A DNA stretch of 64,000 nucleotides from Dryocosmus kuriphilus (GCA_038277395.1 CM076189.1:78109421-78173420), one strand, 5' to 3'; shown: positions 11,260-23,320, counted from the first letter of the stretch. Notes: generated by a model from the letters alone, not told the origin. Program-made: numbers and translations.

Positions 11260-11960
11260 CGATACCTTAAAATCCCACAAACACACTTAAAGCCTCTCAA
11301 ATCCCTTAAACCCCTAAAATACCCGCAAAATACTTAAATTCGCAAAATCTCGTGAATCATTTGAAACAATTAAAACCCTTAAAGTCCTGTAAACATCTTA
11401 AATCTGTTCAACCTCTTCAGAACCATTTAAAGCTTTGAAATACTTAAACTACATTAAAACTCCTAATAATTCTTCTAAACACGTAAAATCCCTTATCCAT
11501 TAGAATCTTAAAACCATGCAAATCCCTTCAAACTATTGAACTCCTTAAATCCCCTAAAATAAACTAATACCTTAAAAACCTTTAAACTCCTAAATATTCT
11601 TCGAAATACTTCAAATCTCATAAAAACCTCAAAATCCCTTAAATCCCTTAAATTCACTTAAACTCCTAAATCCATATAAACACTTCAAGTCTTAGAAAAC
11701 CTAAGCTCTTAAACACTAAAATATTTTTAAATCCTTGAAGCCCTTCCTCAAATCCTTTGAATCCCTTAAATCAGTTAAATTCCATAATTCTCTCAAATTT
11801 CTTAAAAATCACTTCAAGTCCCTTAAATCCCTTTAAATTCGTTAACACCCTAAAAATCCTTAAAAAAAAATTCCCCAATATCGCTTAGAATCCTTTAAAT
11901 ACCTTAAAATTACTTAAATACCTTAAATATCTTAAAATCACTTATTATCTTAAAAACCTA
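11260..11960. repeat. Low-complexity array of CCCTTAAAT/AAAATC words
   Basis: This is a 700-bp run of an imperfectly repeated 8-12 bp motif (CTTAAATCCCTTAAA type) on the plus strand. It resembles in style the TTTTTGAGG and CTCAAAAAC arrays near 47 and 53 kb but uses different words. There is no open frame of interest. The sequence 11960-13390 after it is AT-rich with nothing recognised except a short perfect palindrome at 12541-12568. Confidence 0.6.
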
Positions 11961-12540
11961 AAAGTTTAATAATATTTTTTTAATTATATTTTTTGTACCA
12001 TATGGAAAATTTGGATGATTAACTTGAGGAAAGAACAATTCAAAATGGAAGTTTCTAAGTAAACATGTTTAAGAAAATGTGTACGTAATATTTGGTTTCA
12101 ATAATAATTATAATAATCTTTTACACTTACATAAAGAATGAGCGAAACACACGTATGTGACAAATATAATATTAATAAAAATCTTCATCTTCCTTAAACG
12201 GACACGTTGATAAAATGTCGAAAATTAATTTCTTCTTTTAGGAATGGCGTGTTTCAATAAATGGCTGCTATATGTACACACTTTTATGACTTTTATCTGA
12301 TAAAGACGCTTTATTTATTTTATTAAACAAAATAACGTGAATCGAATCTTCAAAGTTTACAATGTTGCTTATATATTGAAAGATACATTAAGTGAAAGAA
12401 AAGTCAAAATGATTATCCTTATTTTCTATGTTTCTGTGTTATGGATGAAAATTCAACTAATAAAAAAAAGAAATTTGGTTAAAGCAACCTTTTCTAAGTT
12501 CTCAATGATATGAAATCCAGTTTTAGAGATTTATAAAATG

Positions 12541-12568
12541 TTCTGAGTTTCTTAGAAGAAACTCAGAA
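12541..12568. repeat. Perfect 13-bp-arm hairpin
   Basis: TTCTGAGTTTCTT, a two-base spacer (AG), then AAGAAACTCAGAA: a perfect inverted repeat. Its size suits a hairpin terminator or a footprint, but nothing transcribed is seen beside it. Confidence 0.5.
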
Positions 12569-13856
12569 GTTTAGAAAAATTTTTACAAACAGTTATTTAG
12601 TTAAGGTGACAAAGCCTAAAGGAACTAGTTAAAACCAAAATATTAAAAAATCTTCTTTCAAGGTTTTTTAGAATAAATTTGTAAGCTATTTAGAAATTAT
12701 AGAATTAAAAGGTTTTGAAAAATTATCTAAGTTTCCTATTTTGTATCAAAAAAGCTTTAATCAGAATAAGTAAATAAAGAAATTTTAAAAAAATTTTTAA
12801 TTTTTTTGCAAAAGTATACGCTTTTTAGAAATTTATACATTTAGAAGCCTAAAAATTTTTACAAAATTTTCTCAGTTCTTCATCTAGATGTCTTGTAATC
12901 TTGTAATTTCTTAATTATGTTGCAATTTTTAGAAATTCATTAAAATATCTTAGAATTCTTTAAAATTCTAAAATATCCATTGAAAAACCTGGCTATGTGT
13001 GGAAATACTTAAGCATCTCTAGAAGTTATTTGGAATCTTGAAAATAACTTGAAACATTTCAAATCATTCGAAATGACTCGAAATCACTCGGGTAATCATA
13101 AAACTGTCCTAATTTCTTTAAAAATTCCTTACAATATCTTAATTCATTTTAAATCTCTTAGCATCTCCCGAAAATACTTAAAATCACTTAAAATCATTTT
13201 GAATCATTTTAATTCTTAAAAACTGTTTGAAATCTATTAAAACAATTTGAAATATTTTTACAATCAACTTCAAATCAGTTTCAAGTTTTTAGTGATATTT
13301 ATAACTGTATTATATGGGGAACTAAGAAATTGTAAACCTGTAATTTTGTCTAAAGTATTATTACCTTCCTTTTTAATATAAATCATTTCAACGAAAGTTC
13401 AAATGAAGCTAGCAAAGCCGTAGACGTAATTCAAAGGTCAGTGTTGCAATCAATTTCGGATTTGCAGCATAATTGTGGCTCATTTTGTTCTGAAAATAAC
13501 CGTGAGGCTCAAATTTGGGTCTCTGCAATTTTTGCTAAAAAATGGCTTGTGCTCTGAGTTCAAATGAAGCTAGCAAAGCCATAGTCGAAATTTCAAAGGC
13601 AGTGCTGCAACAAATCCTAGATTCATACCAAAACTTGAGCGTCGTTTAGTGCTGAAAGAACTCAAAAACCTGAATTGTAGACTCTGCCTTTTCGATTAAA
13701 AAATTATTGTAATGCTGAAAGCTCAAGCTGCGAAAACTCCCGCCTGGACCTACAATGCCTTCTCAGCTACATGTATAACGGCCGTACACTTTCCCTAACT
13801 CAAGTGGCGGCAACTGCAGTCTCTTGATTGTGAATCACCTGCAGAGATGATGTTTT

Positions 13857-14620
13857 TTTTTCTTTTTTCTTTCTTTTTTGGCGGAGGAGGAGTTGGAAAT
13901 CCTTTTGACGGACTGAGTTTGGGACTTGGCCTGACGACCCCTACCAACTAAAACCACCTTCTCCCCCGGCACTCATACTATAAGTCCATTGTGCCAACCG
14001 CATTTCCCGCACTCTGTTGTAGAAATAATTCCCACCCCGTGCGCGTACAAAGGTCAGGCCCTGCGGCTTCAGAGCCTTAGACCCTTCCGTCTCCCTGTTC
14101 AAGGGGGCGCTCCTGGAGCCCCTTCTCCTCCCACCCACATGACGGACAAGAGGAGCGGCTCCAAATGAAGTCCGTTGTTCCAAGACCCCTTGTGAGGAGC
14201 CCTGGCTGCCCGGTAATTCTCTCCTTCGACACTTGGGAGCCATCTCCTTTGGAGCCGTCCCCTTAGGATCCGTCGCCGTCCCCTTAGGATCCGTCGCCGT
14301 CCCCTTAGGATCCGTCGCCGTCTCCTTAGGAGCCGTCACCTTAGAAACCGTCCCCTTTGGAGCCGTCCTCTTTTGGCCATGGGTTAAACAGTATGGCATG
14401 AGGACACGCGCCCTCGATATTCCGGGTGGCTTTGCCAATTCCCCCTGGAAGGATCGCTTCTTAGTCAGGGTCCCGCAGACCAGAGACCCCCAGTTCCCCA
14501 GAGCAGCCGCATCTCGCGATACAGTCCCTCTGATTCACCTACTCTAGGTCACTCGTCCGACTAGACCCCTAAATCCTCTCACCAACTACAAGGTCATGTG
14601 ATCCACAGAGAGGGGAGATG
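13857..14620 (-). mobile_element. GC-rich retroposed insert with A-rich tail and target duplication
   Basis: This segment is absent from the other arm of the fold-back. It is flanked by matching GAGATGATGTT words (about 13848-13858 and 14616-14626), as expected of a target-site duplication. On the minus strand it ends in an A-rich, AAAGAAAAAA-type tail, the hallmark of target-primed retroposition. Its base composition is much richer in G+C than the surroundings. A 165-codon minus-strand frame (14438-13941) runs through it and includes a short tandem repeat read as TDPKGTA. I do not recognise the protein. It is probably the 3' fragment of a non-LTR element or a SINE-like retroposon. Confidence 0.6.
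14258..14345. repeat. 21-bp tandem repeat, about four copies
   Basis: The unit contains GGATCCGTCGCC followed by a CCCCTTA run. Three copies are nearly identical, with diverged edge copies. On the minus strand it encodes the heptapeptide TDPKGTA repeated in frame. Confidence 0.85.
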
Positions 14621-15511
14621 ATGTTATTACTCTGAAAATGAAATATTTGAAATTTTGTCGGTGAAGAATGTGACCATATATATAAAACGTTTATTTTTAA
14701 AAAAATCCACAATATACCTTTTCAGATTGGAACAGTAATTTTGCATTTAAGCATCAAAAATGCGTTTGGTATTTATTTATTCAGTTACTCACTCAATAAA
14801 TAAAAGTGGCAGTAACAGTTTGTATATTATAATGTGATATAGTATAATATAATAAACGTTATTAAGATCGCTATTTGGGCCATTTTCAAAGGATTCAAAT
14901 AATTTTTTTTAAACATGCTTCGCTTGGCTTTCCTATGGTAATTCAGTGGCATACATGGCTACTTTACGAAAAATGAGATTGTTTGAAAGTTCTCTTCGTT
15001 ATGGTTAAATTTTTTCGAAAAAGTAGATTAAAGTTGATGCATCATCATTTTGGATACTTTTCACAATTTCACACCATAAATTTAACTAAAATAAAATGAT
15101 ATATTTCAATTATAATGAAATAGTCTTGTGAATACTATTGGGATTTCCTAACTTATTTAATTCAGAACAGCCTTTAAAAGCTTATAATATTTACAGCGGC
15201 TGCGCAATAAATATGAGTAAAATATAGTAATATATTTTAGATATTAATATACAAAATTATAAGCACGGGGATTGAATTTAAAGATAAACTTTCAAAAGTG
15301 GTTAGTATTAAGACGCGGAAGCAATAAAAACATATAGGCTACATAAAATGAGCGATTTGAAGGTATAGCGATGCAAAAAATTGAAAAGAATGATTTGAAA
15401 GTTTATTATAAAAAATAATATTTTATAAACAAGCCAAGCGAAGCATGTTTTAAAAAAAGTATTCGAGTTCTTTGAAAATTGCCCAAATAGCGATCATAAA
15501 AACGTCTTTTA

Positions 15512-16835
15512 CGAGGGCCTACCCAAAAGAAACCGAACTGATGTTGTGGGGAGCGGAGTTGTTGTAGTACCGGGTTTTTGCCGGTAGGTGCGTGTAGAGG
15601 CACTTTTCACCAGTTAGTATGCCAACTGCTATCACTGTGTAAGTTTGCATTTGGTGTGTGTAATTTTTTTTGTGACTGTTGCTTTGCGCGCTCGTCGTTT
15701 TTTTGTGATGGTTGATTTTCGTGATCAGCGTGCCAACGTGAGGTTTTGCTTTCTGCTCGGGAAAACGGGCACAGAAACCCTTCAAATGTTAAAAACGGCC
15801 TACAAGGATGATGCTATGGGAAAAACTCAAGTGTTCGAGCGGTTTTCTCGTTTTAAAAGAGGGGAAATGTCAACTGACGATCAACCTCGCTCTGGACGTC
15901 CTTCGACGGCCCGAACCGACGAAAATGTTGAAAAAATTCGTGAAATCATCCTGGAAGATCGACGAAGGACCATCGAAGCAGTTGTGGAGAAATCTGGCGT
16001 GAGTTGGAGTTCAGTACAGAGAATTCTAAGTGAAGATTTGGGGATGAGAAGGGTGGCTGCAAAATTTGTTCCTCGACTGCTGACTGCAGAGCAAGAACAA
16101 GGCCGCGTGCAAGCATGCTCTGCTTTGAAGGAGGAATTCCAAAATGATCCAAACTTTTTTTCCAAGGTCATAACAGGTGACGAATCGTGGTGTTATGGAT
16201 ACGATCCTGAAACTAAGCAACAGTCAAGTCAATGGAAGACTCAAAATTCGCCTCGCCCTAAAAAAGCTCGTCAGGTGAGGTCAAACATTAAGACGATGCA
16301 CATTTGTTTTTTCGATGTGAGAGGAGTCGTCCATTCAGAATTTATTCCACCGGGTCAGACAGTTAATCAGGGATTTTACCTGGAAGTCTTGAAAAGATTG
16401 CGCAACGGTTTACGACGGAAAAGGCCTGATTTGTGGCAGTCGGGGGACTGGTTTTTCCACCACGACAACGCCCCTGCTCACACAGCTCTTTCTGTGCGCC
16501 GATTTTTGACCAAAAATAGCATGGCCACTGTTCCTCACCCACCCTATTCACCCGATTTAGCCCCCTGTGACTTTTTTTTATTCCCTCGAATGAAAAGGGA
16601 CGTGAAAGGAAAGCGTTTTCCGGACGTAGCTGAAGTGAAGGAAAAAACGATGGGGGCGCTGTCAAGCATCACAAAAGAGGAATTTAAAAAATGTTTCGAA
16701 CAATGGAATAAAAGATTAGATAAGTGTATTGTCTCCAATGGAGAGTACTTTGAAGGAGATTAAATGTTTTTTGTAGAAAAAGCAAAATAATAACCTTGTA
16801 CAAAAGTAGTTCGGTTTCTTTTGGGTAGGGCCTCG
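15512..16835 (+). mobile_element. Mariner-family transposon with matching terminal inverted repeats
   Basis: The left end reads CGAGGGCCTACCCAAAAG and continues to GAAACCGAACT. The right end reads as the complement (AGTTCGGTTTC then TTTTGGGTAGGGCCTCG) with one mismatch over 28 bases. A TA precedes the left end. On the right, TA follows after two extra bases, so the edge is uncertain by 2 bp. The element is about 1.32 kb, typical for mariner, and carries one transposase gene. It sits inside the right arm of the fold-back, and the uninterrupted left arm shows the empty-site sequence. Confidence 0.9.
15708..16763 (+). CDS. Mariner transposase, apparently intact
   Basis: A DDE/D transposase that would cut and paste the element through its terminal repeats in the nucleus. 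I chose the internal methionine at 15708 (MVDFRDQRANVRFCF) because it gives 351 residues, the usual mariner length. The open frame extends upstream to 15645 without family similarity. The N-terminal half is the helix-turn-helix DNA-binding region. The catalytic triad is visible: D158 in TGDESW, D253 in HHDNAPAH and D288 in PCDFFLFP, with 34 residues between the last two (D34D). The linker-type WVPH motif position reads FVPRLL, and YSPDLAPCD is present. No stop or frameshift was found, unlike every other element gene here. Activity is inference from integrity. Confidence 0.93.
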   Translation: MVDFRDQRANVRFCFLLGKTGTETLQMLKTAYKDDAMGKTQVFERFSRFKRGEMSTDDQPRSGRPSTARTDENVEKIREIILEDRRRTIEAVVEKSGVSWSSVQRILSEDLGMRRVAAKFVPRLLTAEQEQGRVQACSALKEEFQNDPNFFSKVITGDESWCYGYDPETKQQSSQWKTQNSPRPKKARQVRSNIKTMHICFFDVRGVVHSEFIPPGQTVNQGFYLEVLKRLRNGLRRKRPDLWQSGDWFFHHDNAPAHTALSVRRFLTKNSMATVPHPPYSPDLAPCDFFLFPRMKRDVKGKRFPDVAEVKEKTMGALSSITKEEFKKCFEQWNKRLDKCIVSNGEYFEGD

Positions 16836-17653
16836 GATATTATAATATATTACATTAGAGCATATCAACTGTTGCTCCCACTTGTTTCTCTAATGAGTGA
16901 GTAACTGGATAAATAAATATCAAATTTATTTTGGATGCTTAAATGCAAAATTTCTGTTCAAATCTGAAAAGGTAGATTGCGGAATATGTTTTAAAGTAAA
17001 CGTTTTATATGTATGGTCACACTCCTAATCTACAATATGTCAAAGACTTTGTTTGTCAGAATAATAATAAGTGAATGGACAAACACATCATCTCTGCAGG
17101 GGATTCAAAATAGAGAGTTTGCAACTGCTGCCCCTCGAGTTAGGGAAAGTGAACAGTGGCCTGTATACAGGTAGCTGAGAAGAAATATTCGGTTTCGGCT
17201 GGAGCTTTCTTACCTATAGCTATCAGCATGTAAGTAAACTTGTATTCAAAGTTTGAGAGTTTACAATTCAGGCCTTTGGATTCTTTTGAGCCCTAAATTT
17301 TGGTATGAAACGGAGAGTGTTTGCAGGACTGGCTTTATATTTTCATCCATGACATTGCTGGCTTCATTTCAGCACAGCAAACAAGTCATTTCTTAGTAAA
17401 AATTTCAGATCCCAAAATTTGTCCCTTAGTTTTACATTTACTCTAAATGAGCCCTAAATTTTGGTGTGAATCCAGGATTGGTTGCAGCATTGGTTTTGGA
17501 TTTTCAGCTGCGTCTTTGCCAGCTTGATTTGAACTCAGCGCGCAAGCCATTTTTTAGTTATCTGAAGTTCTAAATGAGTACTAAATTTTGGTATAAATCC
17601 AGGATTGATTGCAGCGCTACTTTTTGAATTTGAGTTATGACCTTTCTAGCTTC

Positions 17654-18990
17654 TGTCACGTCACAAGTTAAGGTGAGGGTAGAATGGAAATGGAAAAGTA
17701 AAATAGACAACTCCAGCTGATTTAGATCAGGGTGGTAAGTCCTGATCAATTATATTATTTATTGTGGGTGCGTAGTTACTAGCAATCTTATGGGGATTTT
17801 GTAAGAGTAATATTCAAAATAGACAATGGGAGCTTATGAAATGTGTTGTTTATTTTAAAGAATATAGACGAAAAGTAAAAAGTTTAAAAGTGATAATAAT
17901 ATACAACTTACAGTACCTTTCTATTCATAAAGGGCGAGAGAAGAAGGTCGTAGCTTGCGTCTCTATATTCGAAGAATAGCGAGGAGATGCTTAATCAGAA
18001 TTAAGTTGCCTAGAGCGAAAGGCGCGAACCGTATTCGAATTGAATTTCCCTTCACCGATCGAGCTGTACGCGAACCAAATACAAGAAATCGAATGCACTC
18101 ATGAGGCCTTTTTCCTTTGCAAAGCTGGGGATTTATGATAAAAGTCACGTAAGATTGGACTTTTGACGAATTTCGCGCACGCTTGAAATTTGGACGAAAG
18201 TCGCGCGTACGAGTAAACATTTTACGAATGTCACGTATGTTTGGTCATCATGCATCAGCATTTATAATTCGCTTGGAAACATTTTCCTTGTTATTAAAAC
18301 TGTAATTTGAGCTTATAACATAAGCTATGTATCGTTGTGACTCATCACTTCGCACGTGACCTCGGACGTTCTGGAATGACGATCAATTATTGATGATAGC
18401 ATATAAATTCTTTCATTGCGGAGAATACCAGTTGTTTCTTTATATGGATTGATAATATTAGTGAACAGAGTCTTTCTGATGTGTTTGCCGTGTATTGATT
18501 GATTGTCGATTGAATACTGATTGAATATCAGTGGATTCAATCTTCGATTTTCTTCCTCTATTGTCCTTTCTACGTATTCCTACATATTTATTAAGTTTCT
18601 TATTCGTTTACGACATTTAATTACTTATCCTATAATTAGGCATTAGTCTATAGAGTAAATGAGCGAGATGATACAAGTCAATTGAATCTTGCTGCAATTG
18701 TTATCGTATTATTGCTGCCATATCAAAATTATCTAATGTTTCCCTGTATCTGGTATTGTGTTTTGATTAGCTTGAGTTTACTACTTTATCTTCTCACTTG
18801 CTTACACCATTCTACCACATTATCGACTAACGTATAACTTATCATAGGTTAACAAATGCTCAAGCGAGACTAGTCTGCACATGCTCGTGCATGTATCATG
18901 GTAATGTAGTAAGTCATGTACATGTCCCGTCATCTTGTATTATATTGAAAATTTTTTAATTTTATGAAATAATAATTTGATGATGTAGCA
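17654..18990. mobile_element. TG..CA insertion inside the fold-back tandem array, possible solo LTR
   Basis: The repeat unit of the right arm breaks off at CTTTCTAGCTTC and resumes at GATTTGAACTCAGC after 1.3 kb of unrelated sequence. That sequence begins TGTCACGTCAC and ends GATGTAGCA, the TG..CA form of a long terminal repeat. I see no convincing target duplication. Two minus-strand frames inside (17963-18220 and 18325-18540) lack recognisable features. Confidence 0.4.
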
Positions 18991-19439
18991 TTTGATTTGA
19001 ACTCAGCAAGCAAGTATTTTTATTAAAAATTGCAGATCCCAAAATTTGAGCCTAAGGGTTACTTTCAGCCCTAAATGAGCCCTAAATTTTGGTATGAATC
19101 CAGGATTGGTTGCAGCACTTGTTTTGAAATTTCAGCTGTGCCTTTCCTGGCTTCATTTAACTCAGCGCGCAAGCCACTTTTATTCAAAGTTGCAGAGCCC
19201 AAAATTTATGTCTTAAGATTATTTTCACTCTCAAATCAACCCTAAATTTTGGTATAAGTCTGGAATTCGTTGCAGCACTGGTCTTTGAAATTCAGCTATG
19301 AATTTGCTATCTTCACTTAAACTCAGCATGCAACTAATTTTTTATTAAAAATTGAAGAGTCCAGCATTCAGGACATGCGTTCGTAAAAAGCCCTAAATTC
19401 GCTCTAAATTATAGAATGGTTCCCAGTGAAAAAGTAAGC

Positions 19440-20110
19440 CTGTAGACAACATTATATTGATCTAGTTTATCCAAGGATTCTTTACCCAATTTTTAAAAAT
19501 AATCGAGCTTAAAAACAATTTTAGAAACAGTTTTGATATTAATAGTCTTGATTAATAGTGTGATAGTGTTTATATTAATATTAATTTTGGTAAGATTTCA
19601 CAAAAATTTTAATTCAACCATATGTACAATATGAGTCACCGATATTTATATTCTTCGTAATTACGTCAATGTATTGTTATCTTTGACAACTAGATTCTGA
19701 TGAGGTTGCTTAGATGGGCGACGAAGCATCATGTTTTGTTATGATGAAATAGTTAGTATAGAAGTGTTGTTTTTTGTCTGTTAATACTATTCCATTCCAG
19801 GGATGAATAAGTAAAGAGAATTTTAAACCATTCCCCTTTAGTGTTTTTAAAAAATTTTAATAACTTTAACAAAAATTTTCAGTTTTCAAAAACAAATTAT
19901 AAACAAATAAATAATTTTAATTCACGATACTTTCAAATTTTTTATTTGTATAATTAGCCATCTTTATTTTTCGATATTGAATGAATGAAAGAGTTTTTGT
20001 TGGGCCCCAGGCCTAGAATACGGACTTACATACTTTGCTTCCGTTCTACAATGTTTTCGGGATTCCTTACATCCTGCTTAATTTTACTAAGTACAGTTAG
20101 TTGCATACTA
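19440..20110. other. AT-rich spacer, nothing recognised
   Basis: No credible coding frame and no repeat structure was seen between the end of the fold-back array and the 3' end of the non-LTR element. Confidence 0.4.
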
Positions 20111-20542
20111 ATAACAAAATTTATTCAATTTTCTGCCGAGGAAAAAATTTTGCCCATTCTTCCCTCCACCAATCCACCACATATTCAGCCCCCACCAATC
20201 CACCACATCTTCATCCACACTTTCGTGCAGTATCCTTTCCACTGACAAGTACACTTCTTCCAAGTCCATGCTCCCATCCAACCAGTGCACTACTCTGGCA
20301 AACTACATCCCATACAACACTATTTCTTCTTTAATCCTCCTTCCTCAAGTACTTTGCCCTTCCTTCGACTCTAATCGCCTTATGCTCTTCGTTATACTTC
20401 GATTCCTAGATTTTATTTACAATTCTTTTTTTTTTGTCTTTCCCTGTCTTCCTGCTTTGCATGCTCATGAATGCTCTTCTTTTCTCCACGCTTTTTCTTC
20501 ACTAACTCCTCAGTCATGACAATCCTTCCAAAATACCCTCCT

Positions 20543-20875
20543 CTAACTACCACTCTTCTTCTCTTTCACACACTCCTTTACTAACATTTTTCCTTCACTC
20601 TCTAATACTTTCTCTTCGAACCTGCATGCAGTATCTCCCGTTTTCACCGGCATGCACTCTCTATCTGCTTCTTCCAGCACTACATATCCCGGAGTGCACT
20701 TGTCCAGCCCTAAACTCCGTTTCTTGTAACTTTCTTGCACCCCTTCCACCATTCGATACTGCCTCCATCCCCAAATTTCCACTCCATATAACATCTCGCT
20801 CACAACCAAAGCGTCGTACAAAAGCATCCTTCTCCTGAAATCATTCTCGAATAATTTTTTCCCTTTTCCCCACAC
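20543..20875 (-). pseudogene. C-terminal region of the non-LTR reverse transcriptase
   Basis: The frame contains RRRMLLYDALVVSEMLYGVEIWGW, then GLDKCTPGYVVLEEADRE and FEEKVLESEGKMLVKECV. I recall this combination as typical of the polypeptide end of this non-LTR group in insects. A stop follows at 20543. Confidence 0.75.
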
Positions 20876-21082
20876 CTACCTTTTAGTTATTCTAGCCTTC
20901 CTTACTCTTTGCTTTAGATGTCCATCCACACTACCGCCCCTCTTGAACAAAAACCCAGATACAAAAAATCTTTGACTTCATATATTGCCTTCTCTTTCCA
21001 CTTTCATCCTTTTTACCTTTTCCCACAACCACCCTTTTTCTAAATCTTAAATTGTTTACTTTTCCGGGCTTTGCTCTAATTT

Positions 21083-21554
21083 CTATTTGTCTAAGTACCT
21101 TTCTAATATTTCCATCATTGACTTTGATGTCCCTTCCACCCTTGTTAGTTTGACTACATCAGCTGCACATGCAAACGCGCAAACTCGTGTTTTTCCAACC
21201 GTATCCCGTATCCCTTCTTCAAGCCACTTTCTGAAATCCTCATCCATATCCGACATTAATACTGTAAAATGTATTGTGCTCAATGGATATCCTTGCCGTT
21301 AACCTGTCTCTAGCCAAAACTCCTACGACGCTTCCAACACCCCCTATTTTCACTCTTTCTTTCGTTTCTTTGCATATTTTCCTTACTCTGCTTATTATAT
21401 CTGTACTCAGGCCTCTTTCCCTCATTACCTTCCTAAGCACTCTTCCGTCAATTGACGGAAATGCTCCATTCAGATCAACGAAAAACGCGTAAACTTTACC
21501 CACCTCGGCCAGATCCCTATCTACTTGTGATGTTGCAATTTTTGCAACACACAA
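21083..21554 (-). pseudogene. Reverse transcriptase palm of the non-LTR element, catalytic site lost
   Basis: The piece 21554-21240 has VGKVYAFFVDLNGAFPSID, the first catalytic aspartate motif. An overlapping frame (21283-21083) has VCAFACAADVVKL where the family has a YADD-type motif. The tyrosine and first aspartate are replaced, so the active site is dead. The GCPLSPLLFN block between them is eroded. Confidence 0.8.
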
Positions 21555-21949
21555 GAGTTACTATTTCTCGCGTTAAACTCAAAATTTGACACTTCCAGGG
21601 TCACACACACAAGCGCTCCATGACTCTTTCCACTCAATACAATTTTATTTTGTAATATTAGGCTGATTCGTTTCTTTTTTTGTGCACTATTTTCTCGGAG
21701 ATGAACATCTGCTGTAGGATAAAAGGGTCATCGGTTTCCAAGGAGACGTCCAAGGAGTTCGTTTGATGATGTCCAGCCAAAGGATGATAAATATTGCTGC
21801 CAACAGACCCTCGTCCCGTTGATTCTTGCTACGTCACTGGCCAGCGTCGCATCATCATGGTTCCAGAAGGGTACGCGGTCAATCTCCAGCAATGCTAGCG
21901 AGACCTCTGTAGCCCCGAGCCCGGAATATCTAATGTAGATTATTGAACT

Positions 21950-22130
21950 TTTGGCAAGAACCATAGTTTTAACTGGTGAGCCTGTACTGTGTTAATTTTG
22001 GCAAGATCCATATTTCTACCTGGTGAGCCTATGTTATGTTTTATTCTGTTTGGCAAGTTCCATATTTTTACCTGGTGAGCCTGTACTGTACTTTATTGGG
22101 CAAGATCCATATTCTTACCTGGTGAGCCTC
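21950..22130. repeat. Minisatellite, about 55-60 bp unit, four copies
   Basis: Each copy has TTGGCAAGATCCATATT and ACCTGGTGAGCCT with a variable spacer. The array lies upstream of the TATA run of the LTR-like insert, where such repeats often modulate promoter activity. Confidence 0.8.
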
Positions 22131-22674
22131 TACTTTATTTGGTTTTGTACTTTACGGTATTTTCGGAGAGGAAAGACTTCGTTTCAAACATCGACTTATA
22201 CTTATGTATTAATAGTTGGCAGCTAGACGAGAAATCGTATTGTAATTCCATACTTTTCGCGCCTCGACGCAAGTTGGCGATATTGTCATGCGTAACTCCC
22301 CGACCAATCAGCGTCAATCTCCGTCAAGTCGTCCGCTTGATCGAGTCTATATATATATATAACTGCGTGGCTTCACTCGTCACTCTCGTTCCGGACTGTG
22401 ACCCTTGGAGTGCCACCTGCCAGCCGATCGCCTTTGCCTCCGAGGGGAAGCCGTGACCACGTGAATTGTGCAGCAACTCGATCTCCGGTAAAGTACTCTG
22501 TCCTTTTCCTTGTGAAACCTCTCTGCTCACGGCTATTATTTTGTTGCTTGATCTCCTTTGATGTCCTCTTCTAAATTACGTTGAGCACGTGGACACAGAC
22601 TTTTCCATTGCTGCCTAAATTCGTCTCCCCCATGATTTTCTGAATTCTATATGTGCTTGCTGAACCTGTGATTT

Positions 22675-22800
22675 TTCCCCTTTATTGCTGATTTCGATGC
22701 CCTTTATTACAGATTTTCCCCCTTTATTGCTGATTTCTATGCCCTTTATTGCTGATCATAATACCATTTATTGCTGATCTTGTTGTCCTTCAATGATATT
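22675..22800. repeat. Short tandem repeat of CCCTTTATTGCTGAT
   Basis: Five imperfect copies of about 25-30 bp with the core TTTATTGCTGAT lie within the LTR-like insert. Confidence 0.75.
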
Positions 22801-23149
22801 GTGATGCCCCCTTTGCTTTATGAATTTGCGCCGCCCTGTATTGCCGGTTTGTCCTTTATCATGAGTCGTGGAGTGTAGGGAAGTGAGTCTTTAGATATAG
22901 AATAATCGTCAATTTTATGTCCGCGAAGTTCAATTTTGTGTGATGAAATTTCAATGTCCCTTACGAAGAATAAATTTGTATAATTTTTAAAGTGAGTTCC
23001 ATCGGGTGTCTTTTTTGTGTGTGAACCTTTAACGACACGAACCACCCCCTCTACCAATTTGCGTCATGCCGTGCTAGCCGAGTACATTATCGGTACACTA
23101 ATTTTCGTGAAGTGTTTGAGTTTTTTTTTGAGGGAATTTCATTGTTATT

Positions 23150-23320
23150 CTTGAGCTCCTAATCTGTAATCAGGTCGGTTCTAAATCCTGGTTAGGTTAG
23201 GTATTTTTTTTTTTTGTCGTTTGGTATCGAGTTTGCATTTTTGAGCCTTTAATCTGTAATTAGGTAGGTTGTAAATCCTGGTTAGGTTAAAGTTTTTCTT
23301 GGTTGCTTATTATTGAGTTT
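23150..23320. repeat. Direct duplication of about 90 bp
   Basis: Two copies share TAATCTGTAATCAGGT and TAAATCCTGGTTAGGTTA and differ by point changes and T-run length. They lie just upstream of the primer-binding-like site. Confidence 0.75.

Larger units (their letters stand above)
13395..19430. mobile_element. Very large fold-back (long inverted repeat) element with internal tandem units
   Basis: A left arm (about 13395-14930) is the reverse complement of a right arm (15431 to about 17650, continuing at 18991-19430), around a 500-bp centre (14931-15430). Matching landmarks are GCTTCGCTTGGCTT at 14917-14930 and AAGCCAAGCGAAGC at 15431; the AAATAGCGATC block; the GTTACTCACTCAATAAATA block at 14783 and its complement near 16895; and the CTGCAGAGATGATG block at 13842 and its complement at 17085. 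The outer arms are tandem copies of a roughly 130-170 bp unit with the words CCTAAATTTTGGTATGAATC and AACTCAGCGCGCAAGCC, more copies on the right. Three later insertions interrupt the arms and are listed separately. The centre has no coding capacity. The architecture resembles fold-back or MITE-like DNA elements. Confidence 0.7.

Noticed and set aside
22139..22456. 105-codon frame inside the LTR-like insert
   Set aside because: It runs across the TATA promoter and leader of the insert, which is not where coding sequence would lie.
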